From Alkalicoccobacillus gibsonii (GTDB taxonomy: Bacteria > Bacillota > Bacilli > Bacillales > Bacillaceae_D): a stretch of 64,000 nt of DNA. Position 1 is the stretch's first letter; the number at the start of each line of letters is the position of its first letter. Below the pieces are notes generated by a model. The model worked only from the letters and a program-made list of their open reading frames with translations, was not told where the DNA came from and made no database searches. The stretch covers positions 303,194 to 367,193 of the forward strand of contig NZ_JAEUZA010000003.1 of NCBI RefSeq assembly GCF_016798245.1. Direction: 5' to 3'. Below, piece by piece: positions 1-8,742 of the stretch. The position numbers and the translations under genes were made by a program.

Positions 1-17
1 AAGAAGCTCCCATTTAA

Positions 18-890
18 TCAATTCAAGTTCCCATCATGCGTCGTTAATATACGATAAAGGTCCGGACGACGATCGCGGAATAATCCCCATTCCACACGTT
101 GTGCTTCGAGCTGTGCCAGATCAAAGTCTGCGTATAGAATTTCCTCTTGATCGCGACTTGCCTCTTCGATGACAGCTCCAGTTGGTCCTGCGATGAAGGA
201 CGAGCCATAGAAGGTAATGCTTGAATCTTCATCTGTCTCCACTCCGATTCGGTTTGAGGCGATTACTGGAACGAGGTTTGTGGCAGCATGACCAAGCATG
301 CATGTTTGCCAATGCTGTTTGCTATCAACACTTGAATCCTCTGGCTCAGAACCGATCGCTGTTGGATATAAAAGAATTTCGGCTCCTTGAAGGGCCATTG
401 CGCGTGCTGCTTCTGGGAACCATTGGTCCCAACAGATGCCTACGCCAACTTTTCCTACACGTGTGTTCCAGACTTTAAATCCAGTGTCGCCTGGGGTGAA
501 GTAGTATTTCTCTTCGTAACCGGGTCCATCAGGGATATGACTTTTACGATAAGTCCCGAGTATCGTTCCATCTGCATCAATCATTGCAACAGAATTATAG
601 CGAGCTGTGTTTTTCTTTTCATAAAAGCTAATTGGGAGCACGACACTTAATTCGTTAGCAAGCTTTTGAAAATGCTGAATCGCTGGATTTTCTTCTACTG
701 TTGTTGCATAAGCGTAGTAAGCCGGCTTTTCCTTTTGACAGAAATAAGGTGTTTCAAAAAGCTCTTGAAGAAGAATGAGGTTTGCCCTGTTTGCTGCTGC
801 TTCTCTCACAAGCTTGTCCGCTCGTGCAATATTTGTTTGAACGTCTGCATCACAGCTCATCTGTGTCGCAGCTACTTTTATTGTACTCAT
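18..890 (-). CDS. aguB: N-carbamoylputrescine amidase
   Basis: Nitrilase-superfamily enzyme that hydrolyses N-carbamoylputrescine to putrescine, CO2 and ammonia in the cytoplasm, the last step of the agmatine route to putrescine. The nitrilase triad is visible: Glu about residue 43 (LLQELFE), Lys about 116 (YRKSHIPDG) and Cys about 153 (GICWDQWFPE). The FYEKK and DGPGYEEKYYF segments are typical of AguB. The start is the ATG at 890, which overlaps the stop of aguA in an ATGA and has GGAGGGAG upstream; this gives 290 aa, normal for the family. The in-frame extension further upstream lies inside aguA and is not likely translated. Almost certainly co-translated with aguA. Confidence 0.93.
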   Translation of the reverse strand: MSTIKVAATQMSCDADVQTNIARADKLVREAAANRANLILLQELFETPYFCQKEKPAYYAYATTVEENPAIQHFQKLANELSVVLPISFYEKKNTARYNSVAMIDADGTILGTYRKSHIPDGPGYEEKYYFTPGDTGFKVWNTRVGKVGVGICWDQWFPEAARAMALQGAEILLYPTAIGSEPEDSSVDSKQHWQTCMLGHAATNLVPVIASNRIGVETDEDSSITFYGSSFIAGPTGAVIEEASRDQEEILYADFDLAQLEAQRVEWGLFRDRRPDLYRILTTHDGNLN

Positions 891-1918
891 GTAGAACTCC
901 CTCCTGAAGGAATTTGTTGAGTTGTGCAATGCACATTCCCACCCTCTGCAATAATAGCCATTCCGTCAATGGTACGAATGGTGCGATCAGGAAAAGCTTG
1001 TTGTAAAACAGCTTCTGCCTTTTTATCATATTCACTTGCATCTCCGCCAAAAACAGGCAGGATCAAGCCATCGTTTACTAGATAGAAATTAATATAACTT
1101 AATGTCAGGCGCTCACCGTTAAGCTCACGATAGGGAGGCTGCTCAATTTGAATAACTTCAAATGAACGCCCGGCAGCGTCTTTCTCTTTTGAAAGGATCC
1201 TAAGATGCTCTTGACTCCGCTCATAATTCGGATCAGTTGGATCTGTACAAACCTGCAATAAGACTTTACCCGGTGCAGCAAAACATGCAACATTGTCCAC
1301 ATGCCCATCTGTTTCATCACCTTCTAAACCTAAAGGAAGCCAAACAATCTTGCTGACACCAAGTAGCTGCTGCAAATGCTCTTCCACATCAGACTTACTT
1401 AATTCTGGGTTACGATTAGGATTGAGCAAACATTCCTCAGTGGTAAGCAATGTTCCTTCGCCGTCTACGTGGATACTTCCGCCTTCTAGAATAAGCGGTG
1501 CATCAACAGCAGGAACCTTCATAAAAGTAAGAAGGGCAGGTGCAACTTCATCATCAAGATCCCACGGTTCATATTTTTCTCCCCATGCATTAAAACCCCA
1601 ATTGATGCCAACCAATTGATTGTCGCCATCGCGAACAAATGTCGGTCCGTTATCTCTTAACCACGCATCATTATGTGGTAGGGAAACAAGTTCAACAGGA
1701 GCATGTGAAAAGCGAGAAGCAACGGATTCCTCGTCTTCTGGGTTGACCACAACAAGGACTGGCTCAAACTCACTTATAGCGGAAATTAACTGTTCATACC
1801 CATTACAGACGTCTGCATATTGGTCAGGATAGACCATCGATTCTTTAACTGGCCAAGCAATCATCGTTCTAGCATGGCGTGCCCATTCGGCAGGCATTGT
1901 ATAGCGTTTATCTATCAT
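887..1918 (-). CDS. aguA: Agmatine deiminase
   Basis: Converts agmatine to N-carbamoylputrescine and ammonia; the product feeds the overlapping aguB. The family is the peptidyl-arginine-deiminase fold (PAD_porph). Visible signatures are an N-terminal MPAEWARH and MIAWP, the central EGDETDGHVDN motif, and the C-terminal GGNVHCTTQQIP with the nucleophilic Cys about residue 331 of 343. Two in-frame starts exist, GTG 1927 and ATG 1918; the ATG is preferred because TTGAGTG lies about 7 nt upstream of it. No arginine decarboxylase is nearby, so agmatine must come from elsewhere. Fewer than 200 bases separate it from the divergent threonine aldolase gene. Confidence 0.94.
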   Translation of the reverse strand: MIDKRYTMPAEWARHARTMIAWPVKESMVYPDQYADVCNGYEQLISAISEFEPVLVVVNPEDEESVASRFSHAPVELVSLPHNDAWLRDNGPTFVRDGDNQLVGINWGFNAWGEKYEPWDLDDEVAPALLTFMKVPAVDAPLILEGGSIHVDGEGTLLTTEECLLNPNRNPELSKSDVEEHLQQLLGVSKIVWLPLGLEGDETDGHVDNVACFAAPGKVLLQVCTDPTDPNYERSQEHLRILSKEKDAAGRSFEVIQIEQPPYRELNGERLTLSYINFYLVNDGLILPVFGGDASEYDKKAEAVLQQAFPDRTIRTIDGMAIIAEGGNVHCTTQQIPSGGSST

Positions 1919-2112
1919 GTTATTCACTCAATTTCATTAGGTATTTTTTCTCGTTCTATCATACTCTAATTCAATTAATAAAGAAATATGGGGATCTACT
2001 CAATCATGTCTAATTCAAAAACGTTCTGTTAATCATCTGACAAGGGACCCATTAATCAGTGGAAATGATGCTATACTTAAACCAGAATAAAGAAGGCAGG
2101 AGTGTTGTGTAC

Positions 2113-3150
2113 ATGATTGATCTTCGAAGTGATACGGTTACAAAGCTAACAGACCGGATGAGGCAGGAAATGTTTAAAGCGGAGGTAGGCGATGATGTGT
2201 ATCGTGATGACCCCACGATACAAAAGCTTGAAGAGTTAGCTGCTGACATGCTTGGGAAGGAAGAAGCGCTTTTTGTCACGAGCGGTACGCAGGGGAATCA
2301 GATTGCAGTACTTGTACATTGCTCCCTTGGCCAGGAAATCATTTTAGAGGAAGGGTCACACATCTTCAGATACGAAGGGGGGGCGACTTCTGCTTTTGCT
2401 GGGATTCAACCGTTTCCGATAAAAGGAGAAAGAGGCATCATGAGCGCGGTTGATGTAGAAGCAGCGATTCGTGGTACAGATATCCATGAAGCGGAAACAG
2501 GGTTAATCTGTTTAGAGAATACACATAACCGGGCAGGCGGAACGGTTATGTCTCCTGAGAAAATGAAGGAAATCTATGAAGTGGCTGAGCGTCACAGGAT
2601 CCCTATCCATTTAGATGGAGCTAGACTGATGAATGCTGCTGTTGCCTTAAAGCGTCCGATGACTGATTTTACGCAATACGTGACGACTGTTCAGATCTGT
2701 TTATCGAAAGGTCTGGGGGCACCAGTCGGGTCAATCATTGCGGGAAGCACTGAATTTACTGCGAAAGCTAGAAAGTGGAGAAAACGATTAGGTGGCGGGT
2801 TGCGCCAGGCGGGTGTATTAGCCGCTCCTGGTATTGTTGCTCTCACAGAAATGATTGACCGTTTGAAAGAGGACCATGAGCATGCTGCATGGTTAGCGAA
2901 TCAGATCAATTCAATTCCAGGTTTGAATGTAGCCTCCGAAGTAGAGACAAACATTGTCATGATGGATGTGTCAGAAACAGGATTAACTTCTAAGCAATTT
3001 GTTGAAAAGTTAAAGGATCATGGTGTTCTTGCAAATCCATTTGCACCAACCATTGTACGGTTGGTTACGCACTATGATGTCTCAAAGGCTGATATTCACC
3101 AAACTGCAGAAGTACTTAAGAACATTGTTACAAGTAACGTAGGTTCATAA
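2113..3150 (+). CDS. ltaE: Low-specificity L-threonine aldolase
   Basis: PLP enzyme of the beta-eliminating lyase/threonine aldolase family, cleaving threonine or allo-threonine to glycine and acetaldehyde. The N-terminus IDLRSDTVTK, the EVGDDVY segment, HLDGAR (Asp about 168, PLP pyridine contact) and LSKGLGAPVGS with the Schiff-base Lys about 199 all fit. The ATG at 2113 is chosen because AGGAG lies about 9 nt upstream and the family normally begins at MIDLRSD; upstream in-frame ATGs lack a ribosome site and would add atypical residues. The gene is 345 aa, standalone, and ends at a strong terminator shared with the convergent tasA. Confidence 0.93.
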   Translation: MIDLRSDTVTKLTDRMRQEMFKAEVGDDVYRDDPTIQKLEELAADMLGKEEALFVTSGTQGNQIAVLVHCSLGQEIILEEGSHIFRYEGGATSAFAGIQPFPIKGERGIMSAVDVEAAIRGTDIHEAETGLICLENTHNRAGGTVMSPEKMKEIYEVAERHRIPIHLDGARLMNAAVALKRPMTDFTQYVTTVQICLSKGLGAPVGSIIAGSTEFTAKARKWRKRLGGGLRQAGVLAAPGIVALTEMIDRLKEDHEHAAWLANQINSIPGLNVASEVETNIVMMDVSETGLTSKQFVEKLKDHGVLANPFAPTIVRLVTHYDVSKADIHQTAEVLKNIVTSNVGS

Positions 3151-3153
3151 ATA

Positions 3154-3190
3154 AAAAGCAGAAGCCTCATCTACAAGGTCTTCTGCTTTT
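3154..3190. terminator. Bidirectional intrinsic terminator between ltaE and tasA
   Basis: The arms AAAAGCAGAAG (3154-3164) and CTTCTGCTTTT (3180-3190) pair perfectly, and the A- and T-rich flanks give a U-tract in both directions. It separates the convergent threonine aldolase and TasA-like genes. Confidence 0.88.
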
Positions 3191-3202
3191 CTTTATTATG
3201 CC

Positions 3203-3916
3203 TTATTTTTCTGCGCCTTCATCAATTTGCTTAGCGACAACATCCAAGCTAGCTGAGTAAGCTAATCCTTGATACTCGTTTCCGGCGTTCTCATCAAGCT
3301 TTACTCCGAAGTTAAGATCGATGTACTGTGATTCATCTAGCTGCCAGAACTCATTTGTTGAACCTGTTAGTGCACCGTCACCAATTAAGAACCCGCCACT
3401 ACTTACAGCACCTTCACTAAACGCTCTAAATTCAGGAGCTTCGACGATTCCACTTACAACCTCAGCACCTTCCGCAATATCAGCAATCGCTGCTTGTGTT
3501 TCCACTTCATTCGTTACGCCATCAAACAATTCCTGAAGCTTAATTTGACTAGCTTCAAGCACGTCACGACTCGGTTGAGATGTGTACTTGATTGCTATGT
3601 ACCCCACTTTAAATGAAGAAATATCAACGTTTTTATCTAATTCATGTGAGAACTCAACCTCAAGATTTGTATCCATGCTGCCAGTGTTCTCGATTGTTAG
3701 CCAATCGCCAAACACAAGATTGGATGGAGCAAACCCGCTGTAGTTCACGATATTTTCTTCAATATCTTGTCCATTATTAATTTCTAGTGTACCTGTTTGT
3801 AGTTGACCAGTTGCTTGGATTTCTGATGTAAACCAAGAGTATGATCCAAGCCCCGCTCCTAGCACTAATGCACCTGCTACTGATACCCCGAGTAATACTT
3901 TTTTTGTTTTTTTCAT
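3203..3916 (-). CDS. tasA: TasA/CalY (camelysin family) fibre-forming secreted protein
   Basis: Secreted protein of the M73 camelysin/TasA family, which forms the amyloid-like fibres of biofilm matrix in Bacillus. The N-terminus has a Lys-rich head (MKKTKK), a hydrophobic Gly/Ala stretch and the conserved SYSWFTSE junction, a typical SipW-processed signal peptide of about 27 residues. The mature part opens with ATGQLQTGTLEI and contains the FGDW and ENTGSMD segments characteristic of the family. Length is 237 aa (B. subtilis TasA 261, B. cereus CalY about 197). The ATG at 3916 has GGAGG upstream inside the sipW 3' end and lies 1 base after the sipW stop, so translation is probably coupled. 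Whether it acts as TasA or as the CalY protease/adhesin cannot be decided from sequence. Confidence 0.88.
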   Translation of the reverse strand: MKKTKKVLLGVSVAGALVLGAGLGSYSWFTSEIQATGQLQTGTLEINNGQDIEENIVNYSGFAPSNLVFGDWLTIENTGSMDTNLEVEFSHELDKNVDISSFKVGYIAIKYTSQPSRDVLEASQIKLQELFDGVTNEVETQAAIADIAEGAEVVSGIVEAPEFRAFSEGAVSSGGFLIGDGALTGSTNEFWQLDESQYIDLNFGVKLDENAGNEYQGLAYSASLDVVAKQIDEGAEK

Positions 3917-3917
3917 C

Positions 3918-4457
3918 TTAAATGGCCTCCTCGTTTTTGGTTGATTTCGGTTTGGATAAGCGTTCATACACAGTGATACCGACATAGGCTACAAGTGGAA
4001 GAACGATGACAAGCCCAAAGCCAATTGGTTCTGAAAGAAATCTTGATAAAAAGCCAAGCTTTGGAATGTGAAAGAGCACTTTCCCTATGACTTGTCCTTC
4101 TTGCACTGGCTCGGCATCAATCACATTGTTGTTATCCCCTTTAGTCGTGAAGGAGAGCTGGTTCTCTTGAGTGTTTGTTTCAGTAATTCTATGTGTAACT
4201 CGATTGCCTTCAGGTGTACCAAACGTAATAATGTCATCTTTAACAAGGTCGCTTGCCTCTGTTTGTTTAATAAAGATAACGTCACCTTCACTGAACTCAG
4301 GCTGCATACTATTGGAGAGGATCGTTAGCGCTGAGAATCCAAAAAGGTGAGGTGTGCTCTCACTTTGCTGTTGACTTTGAATGAAAACAAACAGTACTCC
4401 TAAGCAAAGGAGTCCAACAAAGGACTTAATAACGAACGAGATTGTTCGTTTGAACAT
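3918..4457 (-). CDS. sipW: ER-type signal peptidase I SipW
   Basis: Membrane signal peptidase that removes the signal peptide of TasA-type proteins. The Ser nucleophile is about residue 50 (LSNSMQPEFSEGD), and the general-base position is His about 89 (NRVTHRIT) rather than Lys, which marks the ER/SipW type. A transmembrane segment lies at residues 8-27 and a second near the C-terminus (about 145-168). The ATG at 4457 has GGAGGT 7 nt upstream; 179 aa, close to B. subtilis SipW (190). It lies directly before tasA, but no tapA-like gene precedes it as in the B. subtilis tapA-sipW-tasA operon; a subtilase gene takes that place. Confidence 0.92.
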   Translation of the reverse strand: MFKRTISFVIKSFVGLLCLGVLFVFIQSQQQSESTPHLFGFSALTILSNSMQPEFSEGDVIFIKQTEASDLVKDDIITFGTPEGNRVTHRITETNTQENQLSFTTKGDNNNVIDAEPVQEGQVIGKVLFHIPKLGFLSRFLSEPIGFGLVIVLPLVAYVGITVYERLSKPKSTKNEEAI

Positions 4458-4501
4458 AAAAGGACCTCCTGTCATTAAGAGCAACAGTTTCAAAAGATGG
4501 A

Positions 4502-4527
4502 GAAAGTGCTTGTATACAAGCACTTTC
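4502..4527. promoter_or_regulatory. 26-bp perfect palindrome between vpr-like gene and sipW
   Basis: A perfect inverted repeat with arms GAAAGTGCTTGTA and TACAAGCACTTTC and no loop lies 20 bases after the subtilase stop and 45 bases before the sipW start. On the minus strand it is followed by a mixed TTTCTCCATCTTTTG rather than a clean U-tract, so it may be a weak terminator, an RNA processing hairpin that sets different levels for the genes before and after it, or a dyad operator. Its role is inferred, not shown. Confidence 0.6.
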
Positions 4528-4547
4528 CAATCTAATGATCTTGCAAG

Positions 4548-6857
4548 TTAGTTAGTAATACCTGCAGCAAATGGGATACGGTAGCTTTCCTCAGCATCCG
4601 CTTGGTTTGTTACGTTGATATAGCCTTCATATGTTCCTGTTTCTGTTGTTTTTGGACTAACAAAGAAGAAGTTTTTAGAAACAGTTGTATTAGCAGGAAC
4701 GACAACCTTCTGTGGTGCTTGTACAGTGACTCCGTTTGCAAGTGCATCCTTTGATCCGCGAATACCAACATGATAGTCGACGTCAACTGTGAATGTTTTC
4801 TTTTCCGCGCTTGTATTTTTGAATGTAACGGATTGGATCTCACGTACATTTTTGCCTTTTGGAGCAAGAGCACCGTAATTAAGAGCGCCTGTTAGGTCTC
4901 TAATCTTTGTTACTTGATCGTTCTCATCTAAAGTTTCTGTTTCACCCTTCACTTGAATGAGCATATCAGACTCAATAGCGGCAACTGGATCAATTTGACC
5001 TGCACCAATTTCAAATACACTGTAATCAAGGGTCATTGGGTTTGCCGTATTCATAAGCGTTGTTTTTAAATCAGCTGGAGTCAGTTCAGGCTTTACTTCA
5101 AGAAGTAAAGCAGCCGTACCAGCAACGTGTGGAGCTGACATCGACGTACCTGATTTACGTCCATAAGCAAATTCATACTCACCAATGTAGTCAGGACCAT
5201 TCATGTAACTAGGAACAGGTGATAGAGTACTAACACCTGGTGCACTCACTTCTGGTTTAATGGCAAATGAACCATTCACTGGACCACGTGAGCTGAAATC
5301 AGCCAAAACGCCACCGGCCGTTTGAGATTCAGAGCGATCTCCAAATGTGAATGTGCTATCTTCTGTAATTGCATCTCTTAATGCAATTCCATCTTCATAC
5401 GTTAACGAGAAACCAGCGACAAAGTTTACGCCTTCTCCAAAATAGTTAGGAATGTGACCGGCACCTGGGAGGTTGTTATAAATGATAATCGCTTCAGCCC
5501 CAGCGGCTTTGGCATTAGCAATCTTATCAACGAATGCGAGCTCTCCGCGTGCAACAAGGGCCACTTTGCCCTCAGCGTCTACTTGATTAAAGTCACCTAC
5601 AGAACCAAGGTTTGCAAAAACAATCTCATACTCTCCAGCTTCTAACGCATCAAAGTCAGTTTCAAAACCACTTGAGATATTTACAAGACCAGCAGAGAAA
5701 TCATCATTTAAGTAGCCTGTAAAGTCAGTGAACACAAGTGGAACATCGTTTGCTCCAACAGTAATAGCTAAAGGAGAAGTACCTGGTGATCCTAGTGTGT
5801 ACATTCCAGATCCGCTGTTTCCTGCTGAAACAACAGCTGTTACGCCACTTAGTACAGCGTTATTTACGGCAACGCTTGTTGGGTAAAGAGGGTCGTTGAC
5901 GCCTGCACCTAGTGAAAGATTAATGACATCCATTCCATCTTCAACAGAGCGCTCAATTCCACCAAGAACATCTGCTGTATATCCAGATCCATAAGGTCCT
6001 AAAACACGGTACGAATACAGATCAGCATCTGGAGCAATTCCAGTTGTTGCATAATCAGATTCGTTGTCACCTTGACCTGCGATTGTTCCAGCTACGTGTG
6101 TACCGTGAGATGTGTAATAAGAGTTTCCGTTTGCATTAAACTCAGGCATTCCGGAGGCTAACCAATCATCATACGTTGTTTCTTGAGCATCATCGTCGTT
6201 ATCAACGAAGTCATAGCCACCTTTATACGCTGCGGCAAGATCCGGATGAGTATAATCAATTCCAGTATCAATGACACCGACCTTGACACCCTCACCGGTG
6301 ATTCCTTCAACATGCAACCTATCAACACCTAAGTATGGAACGCTATCAGCCATGTAAGGCTCAATCGCTTCTTCTAATACGGTTTCATCAAGTACTGGGT
6401 CTATTAATTGAACTTCATCATTCTCCCAAATCGTTTTAACACCTTCTACCTCGCTAAGTGCTTCTAATTGATTGGCAGGTAATTCAATGGTAAAACCATT
6501 AAATACCGTTTGGTACGTATGGGTAATCGTATAAGTGGAATCAGTAGTTGATAGATCTTCCTCGAATGAATCCTGTGAAGCTTCTACTTTAGCCTTTGCA
6601 CTTGCTTCTGATAGAGTCTCACCTTTTTCCTCGGCTTCTGCTATTGCTAGTTGCTCAGGAAGCTCTTCTAGTTCAACGATCACAGACACTTTCTCGTCGC
6701 TATTCAGGTTAATATCGTCTGATAGCTGCAAGGAAGCTGCCTTTTCCTCGGCTGTAGCAAGTTGTGGAGTATAAAGTCCTCCGAATACAAGTGTTGTTGA
6801 CAACGCGGATAAGACCATGACGTTCCACGGCTTACTTTTCTTTAGATTTGTATTCAA
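4548..6857 (-). CDS. vpr: Vpr-like cell-surface/extracellular subtilisin-family serine protease
   Basis: Secreted S8 subtilase. Signal peptide about residues 1-36 (ends near ATA), I9 propeptide inhibitor about 55-155, catalytic domain about 175-620 with Asp about 197 (VIDTGIDYTHPDL), His 251 (SHGTHVAGT), oxyanion Asn 347 and Ser 572 (SGTSMSAPHVAG). A protease-associated (PA) insert sits at about 425-505 (GKVALVARGE...AEAIIIYNN), and a C-terminal beta-rich domain at about 640-769. This architecture is that of B. subtilis Vpr. The start is TTG at 6857 with AGGAG 8 nt upstream. It is followed in the same direction by sipW-tasA, so protease and matrix protein may be co-expressed; a role in trimming TasA is conjecture. 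Confidence 0.92.
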   Translation of the reverse strand: MNTNLKKSKPWNVMVLSALSTTLVFGGLYTPQLATAEEKAASLQLSDDINLNSDEKVSVIVELEELPEQLAIAEAEEKGETLSEASAKAKVEASQDSFEEDLSTTDSTYTITHTYQTVFNGFTIELPANQLEALSEVEGVKTIWENDEVQLIDPVLDETVLEEAIEPYMADSVPYLGVDRLHVEGITGEGVKVGVIDTGIDYTHPDLAAAYKGGYDFVDNDDDAQETTYDDWLASGMPEFNANGNSYYTSHGTHVAGTIAGQGDNESDYATTGIAPDADLYSYRVLGPYGSGYTADVLGGIERSVEDGMDVINLSLGAGVNDPLYPTSVAVNNAVLSGVTAVVSAGNSGSGMYTLGSPGTSPLAITVGANDVPLVFTDFTGYLNDDFSAGLVNISSGFETDFDALEAGEYEIVFANLGSVGDFNQVDAEGKVALVARGELAFVDKIANAKAAGAEAIIIYNNLPGAGHIPNYFGEGVNFVAGFSLTYEDGIALRDAITEDSTFTFGDRSESQTAGGVLADFSSRGPVNGSFAIKPEVSAPGVSTLSPVPSYMNGPDYIGEYEFAYGRKSGTSMSAPHVAGTAALLLEVKPELTPADLKTTLMNTANPMTLDYSVFEIGAGQIDPVAAIESDMLIQVKGETETLDENDQVTKIRDLTGALNYGALAPKGKNVREIQSVTFKNTSAEKKTFTVDVDYHVGIRGSKDALANGVTVQAPQKVVVPANTTVSKNFFFVSPKTTETGTYEGYINVTNQADAEESYRIPFAAGITN

Positions 6858-7242
6858 TCACAAAGCTCCTCTCAAAACATAGTTATTTGTTATGAGGAGT
6901 AGTATAGCGAAATAATAGAGGGTATAAGGTCATTTTAAGGATTAACACAAATTGTGATGAAATCTAGTGAATGAATCAGGACCAAAGATCGATTCGGTTA
7001 GGCATTCGTGAGAGAAATAGTAGAGGAACTAGGATTTTTACTAATATGAACTTTCAGATATTTGCGAGAATATTAGAAAAATCACGTAGAATTTTGATAT
7101 AATTAAGAATAATAGAAGGGAAAAAAGAGAAATAATGAAAAAGTCCTTATCCGCTTTGTAACAAAAGTCATGTTTAACTAGGCGTAAAAACGGGTAAGTC
7201 CCGGTTGTGAAAAACTGGAATGAGAAGGGTAGGTTTTGTTCT
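6858..7242. other. Divergent intergenic region, vpr / HTH-TPR regulator
   Basis: AT-rich 385-base gap between two divergent genes. On the minus strand a TATACT box lies near 6900 upstream of the TTG of vpr. An 11-bp dyad CACAA-a-TTGTG sits at 6946-6956 and could be an operator. On the plus strand a TATAAT box lies near 7100 with only a poor -35. A 9-codon MKKSLSAL reading frame (7135-7161) has a badly spaced ribosome site. The arrangement suggests shared control of the protease and the regulator, but no operator can be proven. Confidence 0.5.
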
Positions 7243-8481
7243 GTGCATGAAGGTCTCATTATTAAATATTATCGTGAAAAACATAATTTCACGCAGCAAC
7301 AGCTCTGTAAGGGGATTTGTTCTGTTGCTCATATGAGTAGGATTGAACGGGGAACAGCTCATTATTCTACAGAAATCACTCAGCTTCTAAGTGAACGTCT
7401 TGGTGTTAATATCGGTCAAGAGGTGCTGAAGTTTGAAGAATTAAAAGAAACGCTAAAGCAATGGCATGATACGATGATTATGCAAGATCGAGAGAAAACA
7501 GAATCGTATAAGCAAACTCTCGAACATAATGAGTTACTTGAACGGTCAGATCTAGCCTTTTACTATCAGTTGTTGCAAGTGCGTTATCTTTTAACAAATA
7601 GAGAATTAAAGAAAGCGCGTCGCTTACTTACACAGATCGAGACAAAGAAACATGTACTCGGGGAACGAGAAGCCCAACTCTTTTTACATATGAGCGGGGC
7701 GTACTATTTATTTACAGGTGATTATTCAAAAGCCTTAGAATACTTTAAACAAATTGAACCTGACTTGTATCGAAATAATGAATTCTACTATCATCTTGCT
7801 ATTACTTGTTACCGCTTTGGTCATTATGTAAAAGCATATGAATACGCTAGGACCAGCCTGAACTACTTTAAACAAGCCAATCATTTCCGAAAGATTATTG
7901 ATGCAGAAACGTTAATCCTGCTGACACAAGGGGGACAGATTGTCCAAGAAGATATTGAAGAGATGAAAAAGAAATATATGAATCTTATGCGAAGCTGTGA
8001 TTTATTTGGAGAAATAGAAAAGAAGGCTATACTGATGGGGAACTTGGGTCAAGAATACTTTCTTCGATCAAAGAACAGGGAAGCAAATACCTATTACAGG
8101 TCTGCTATTGACTTGTTTAAACAATGCCCCAACCCAACCTATTTGACCGCACTTTTTGGCTACATACACACAAGTTATTTGATTACCGATGGCAGGAATC
8201 AACAACAACTGAATGAGTTAGTGAAAGAGGGTATGCAACTAGCCACAAGGGTTGGGAATGATGGGGACCTAATGAAGTTTAAGCTCTTAACGTTTTTACT
8301 TAAAAATCAAATGCATCGCTACTACTCTTACTTACATGAAAGCTTTATTCCTTATTTAAGGAAGAGTGGGAATATCACACTTGCTACTTATTATGAAAAG
8401 CAGCTCTTTAAGCATTACCTTGCTATAAATGAAGGAGAAAAAGCATCAGAAGTTGCTTTTTCGTATATACAAGGGAGCTAG
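7243..8481 (+). CDS. HTH-TPR transcriptional regulator (RRNPP/PlcR-NprR-like), no adjacent peptide gene
   Basis: Cytoplasmic regulator with an N-terminal XRE-type helix-turn-helix (about residues 5-60: IIKYYREKHNFTQQQLCKGI, then CSVAHMSRIE) followed by a long alpha-helical tetratricopeptide-like region to the end. This is the layout of peptide-responsive PlcR/NprR/Rap-type proteins. GTG 7243 is chosen over GTG 7207 because it aligns with the start of the paralogue at 23166-24404 and makes both proteins exactly 412 aa. Unlike that paralogue it is followed at once by a terminator, with no small exported-peptide gene. It is divergent from the vpr-like protease gene, which it may control. Ligand and target are unknown. 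Confidence 0.8.
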   Translation: MHEGLIIKYYREKHNFTQQQLCKGICSVAHMSRIERGTAHYSTEITQLLSERLGVNIGQEVLKFEELKETLKQWHDTMIMQDREKTESYKQTLEHNELLERSDLAFYYQLLQVRYLLTNRELKKARRLLTQIETKKHVLGEREAQLFLHMSGAYYLFTGDYSKALEYFKQIEPDLYRNNEFYYHLAITCYRFGHYVKAYEYARTSLNYFKQANHFRKIIDAETLILLTQGGQIVQEDIEEMKKKYMNLMRSCDLFGEIEKKAILMGNLGQEYFLRSKNREANTYYRSAIDLFKQCPNPTYLTALFGYIHTSYLITDGRNQQQLNELVKEGMQLATRVGNDGDLMKFKLLTFLLKNQMHRYYSYLHESFIPYLRKSGNITLATYYEKQLFKHYLAINEGEKASEVAFSYIQGS

Positions 8482-8485
8482 AGCC

Positions 8486-8520
8486 AAGCAGGGTGAAATC
8501 AACATTTCACCCTGCTTTTT
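8486..8520 (+). terminator. Intrinsic terminator after the HTH-TPR regulator
   Basis: Perfect 13-bp arms AGCAGGGTGAAAT (8487-8499) and ATTTCACCCTGCT (8504-8516), a 4-base loop and a run of T. It begins 5 bases after the stop codon. Confidence 0.93.
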
Positions 8521-8742
8521 CAGATTTAAAAGATGGTAACGCTTTAATAAAAATGGAAGCCGGAAAATGATTTACAACGTTGTTACCTGGTGCTATGATT
8601 ACTGAATAAACAGACAAATGAGGCGGTATAATCTGTTCTGAGACGCTTGGAATGGTTATTTTTTAACATCGCACTTTATTGATTTAAACCGTTTTAGTAA
8701 AGAGAGAATAAATGCTTGAAGGATAGGTTGGGGAGTGTAGTC

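Noticed and set aside
4502-4527. Classical rho-independent terminator between vpr and sipW
   Set aside because: The stem is perfect but lacks a loop of normal size and a clean U-tract on the minus strand; kept only as a palindrome of unknown role.
7135-7161. MKKSLSAL mini-ORF as a signalling peptide for the regulator at 7243
   Set aside because: Only eight residues, too short for export, and the purine-rich site lies about 16 bases upstream.
8521-8600. CcpA cre site upstream of the IIC-like gene
   Set aside because: TGGTAACGCTTTAA near 8534 departs from the cre consensus at three defined positions.
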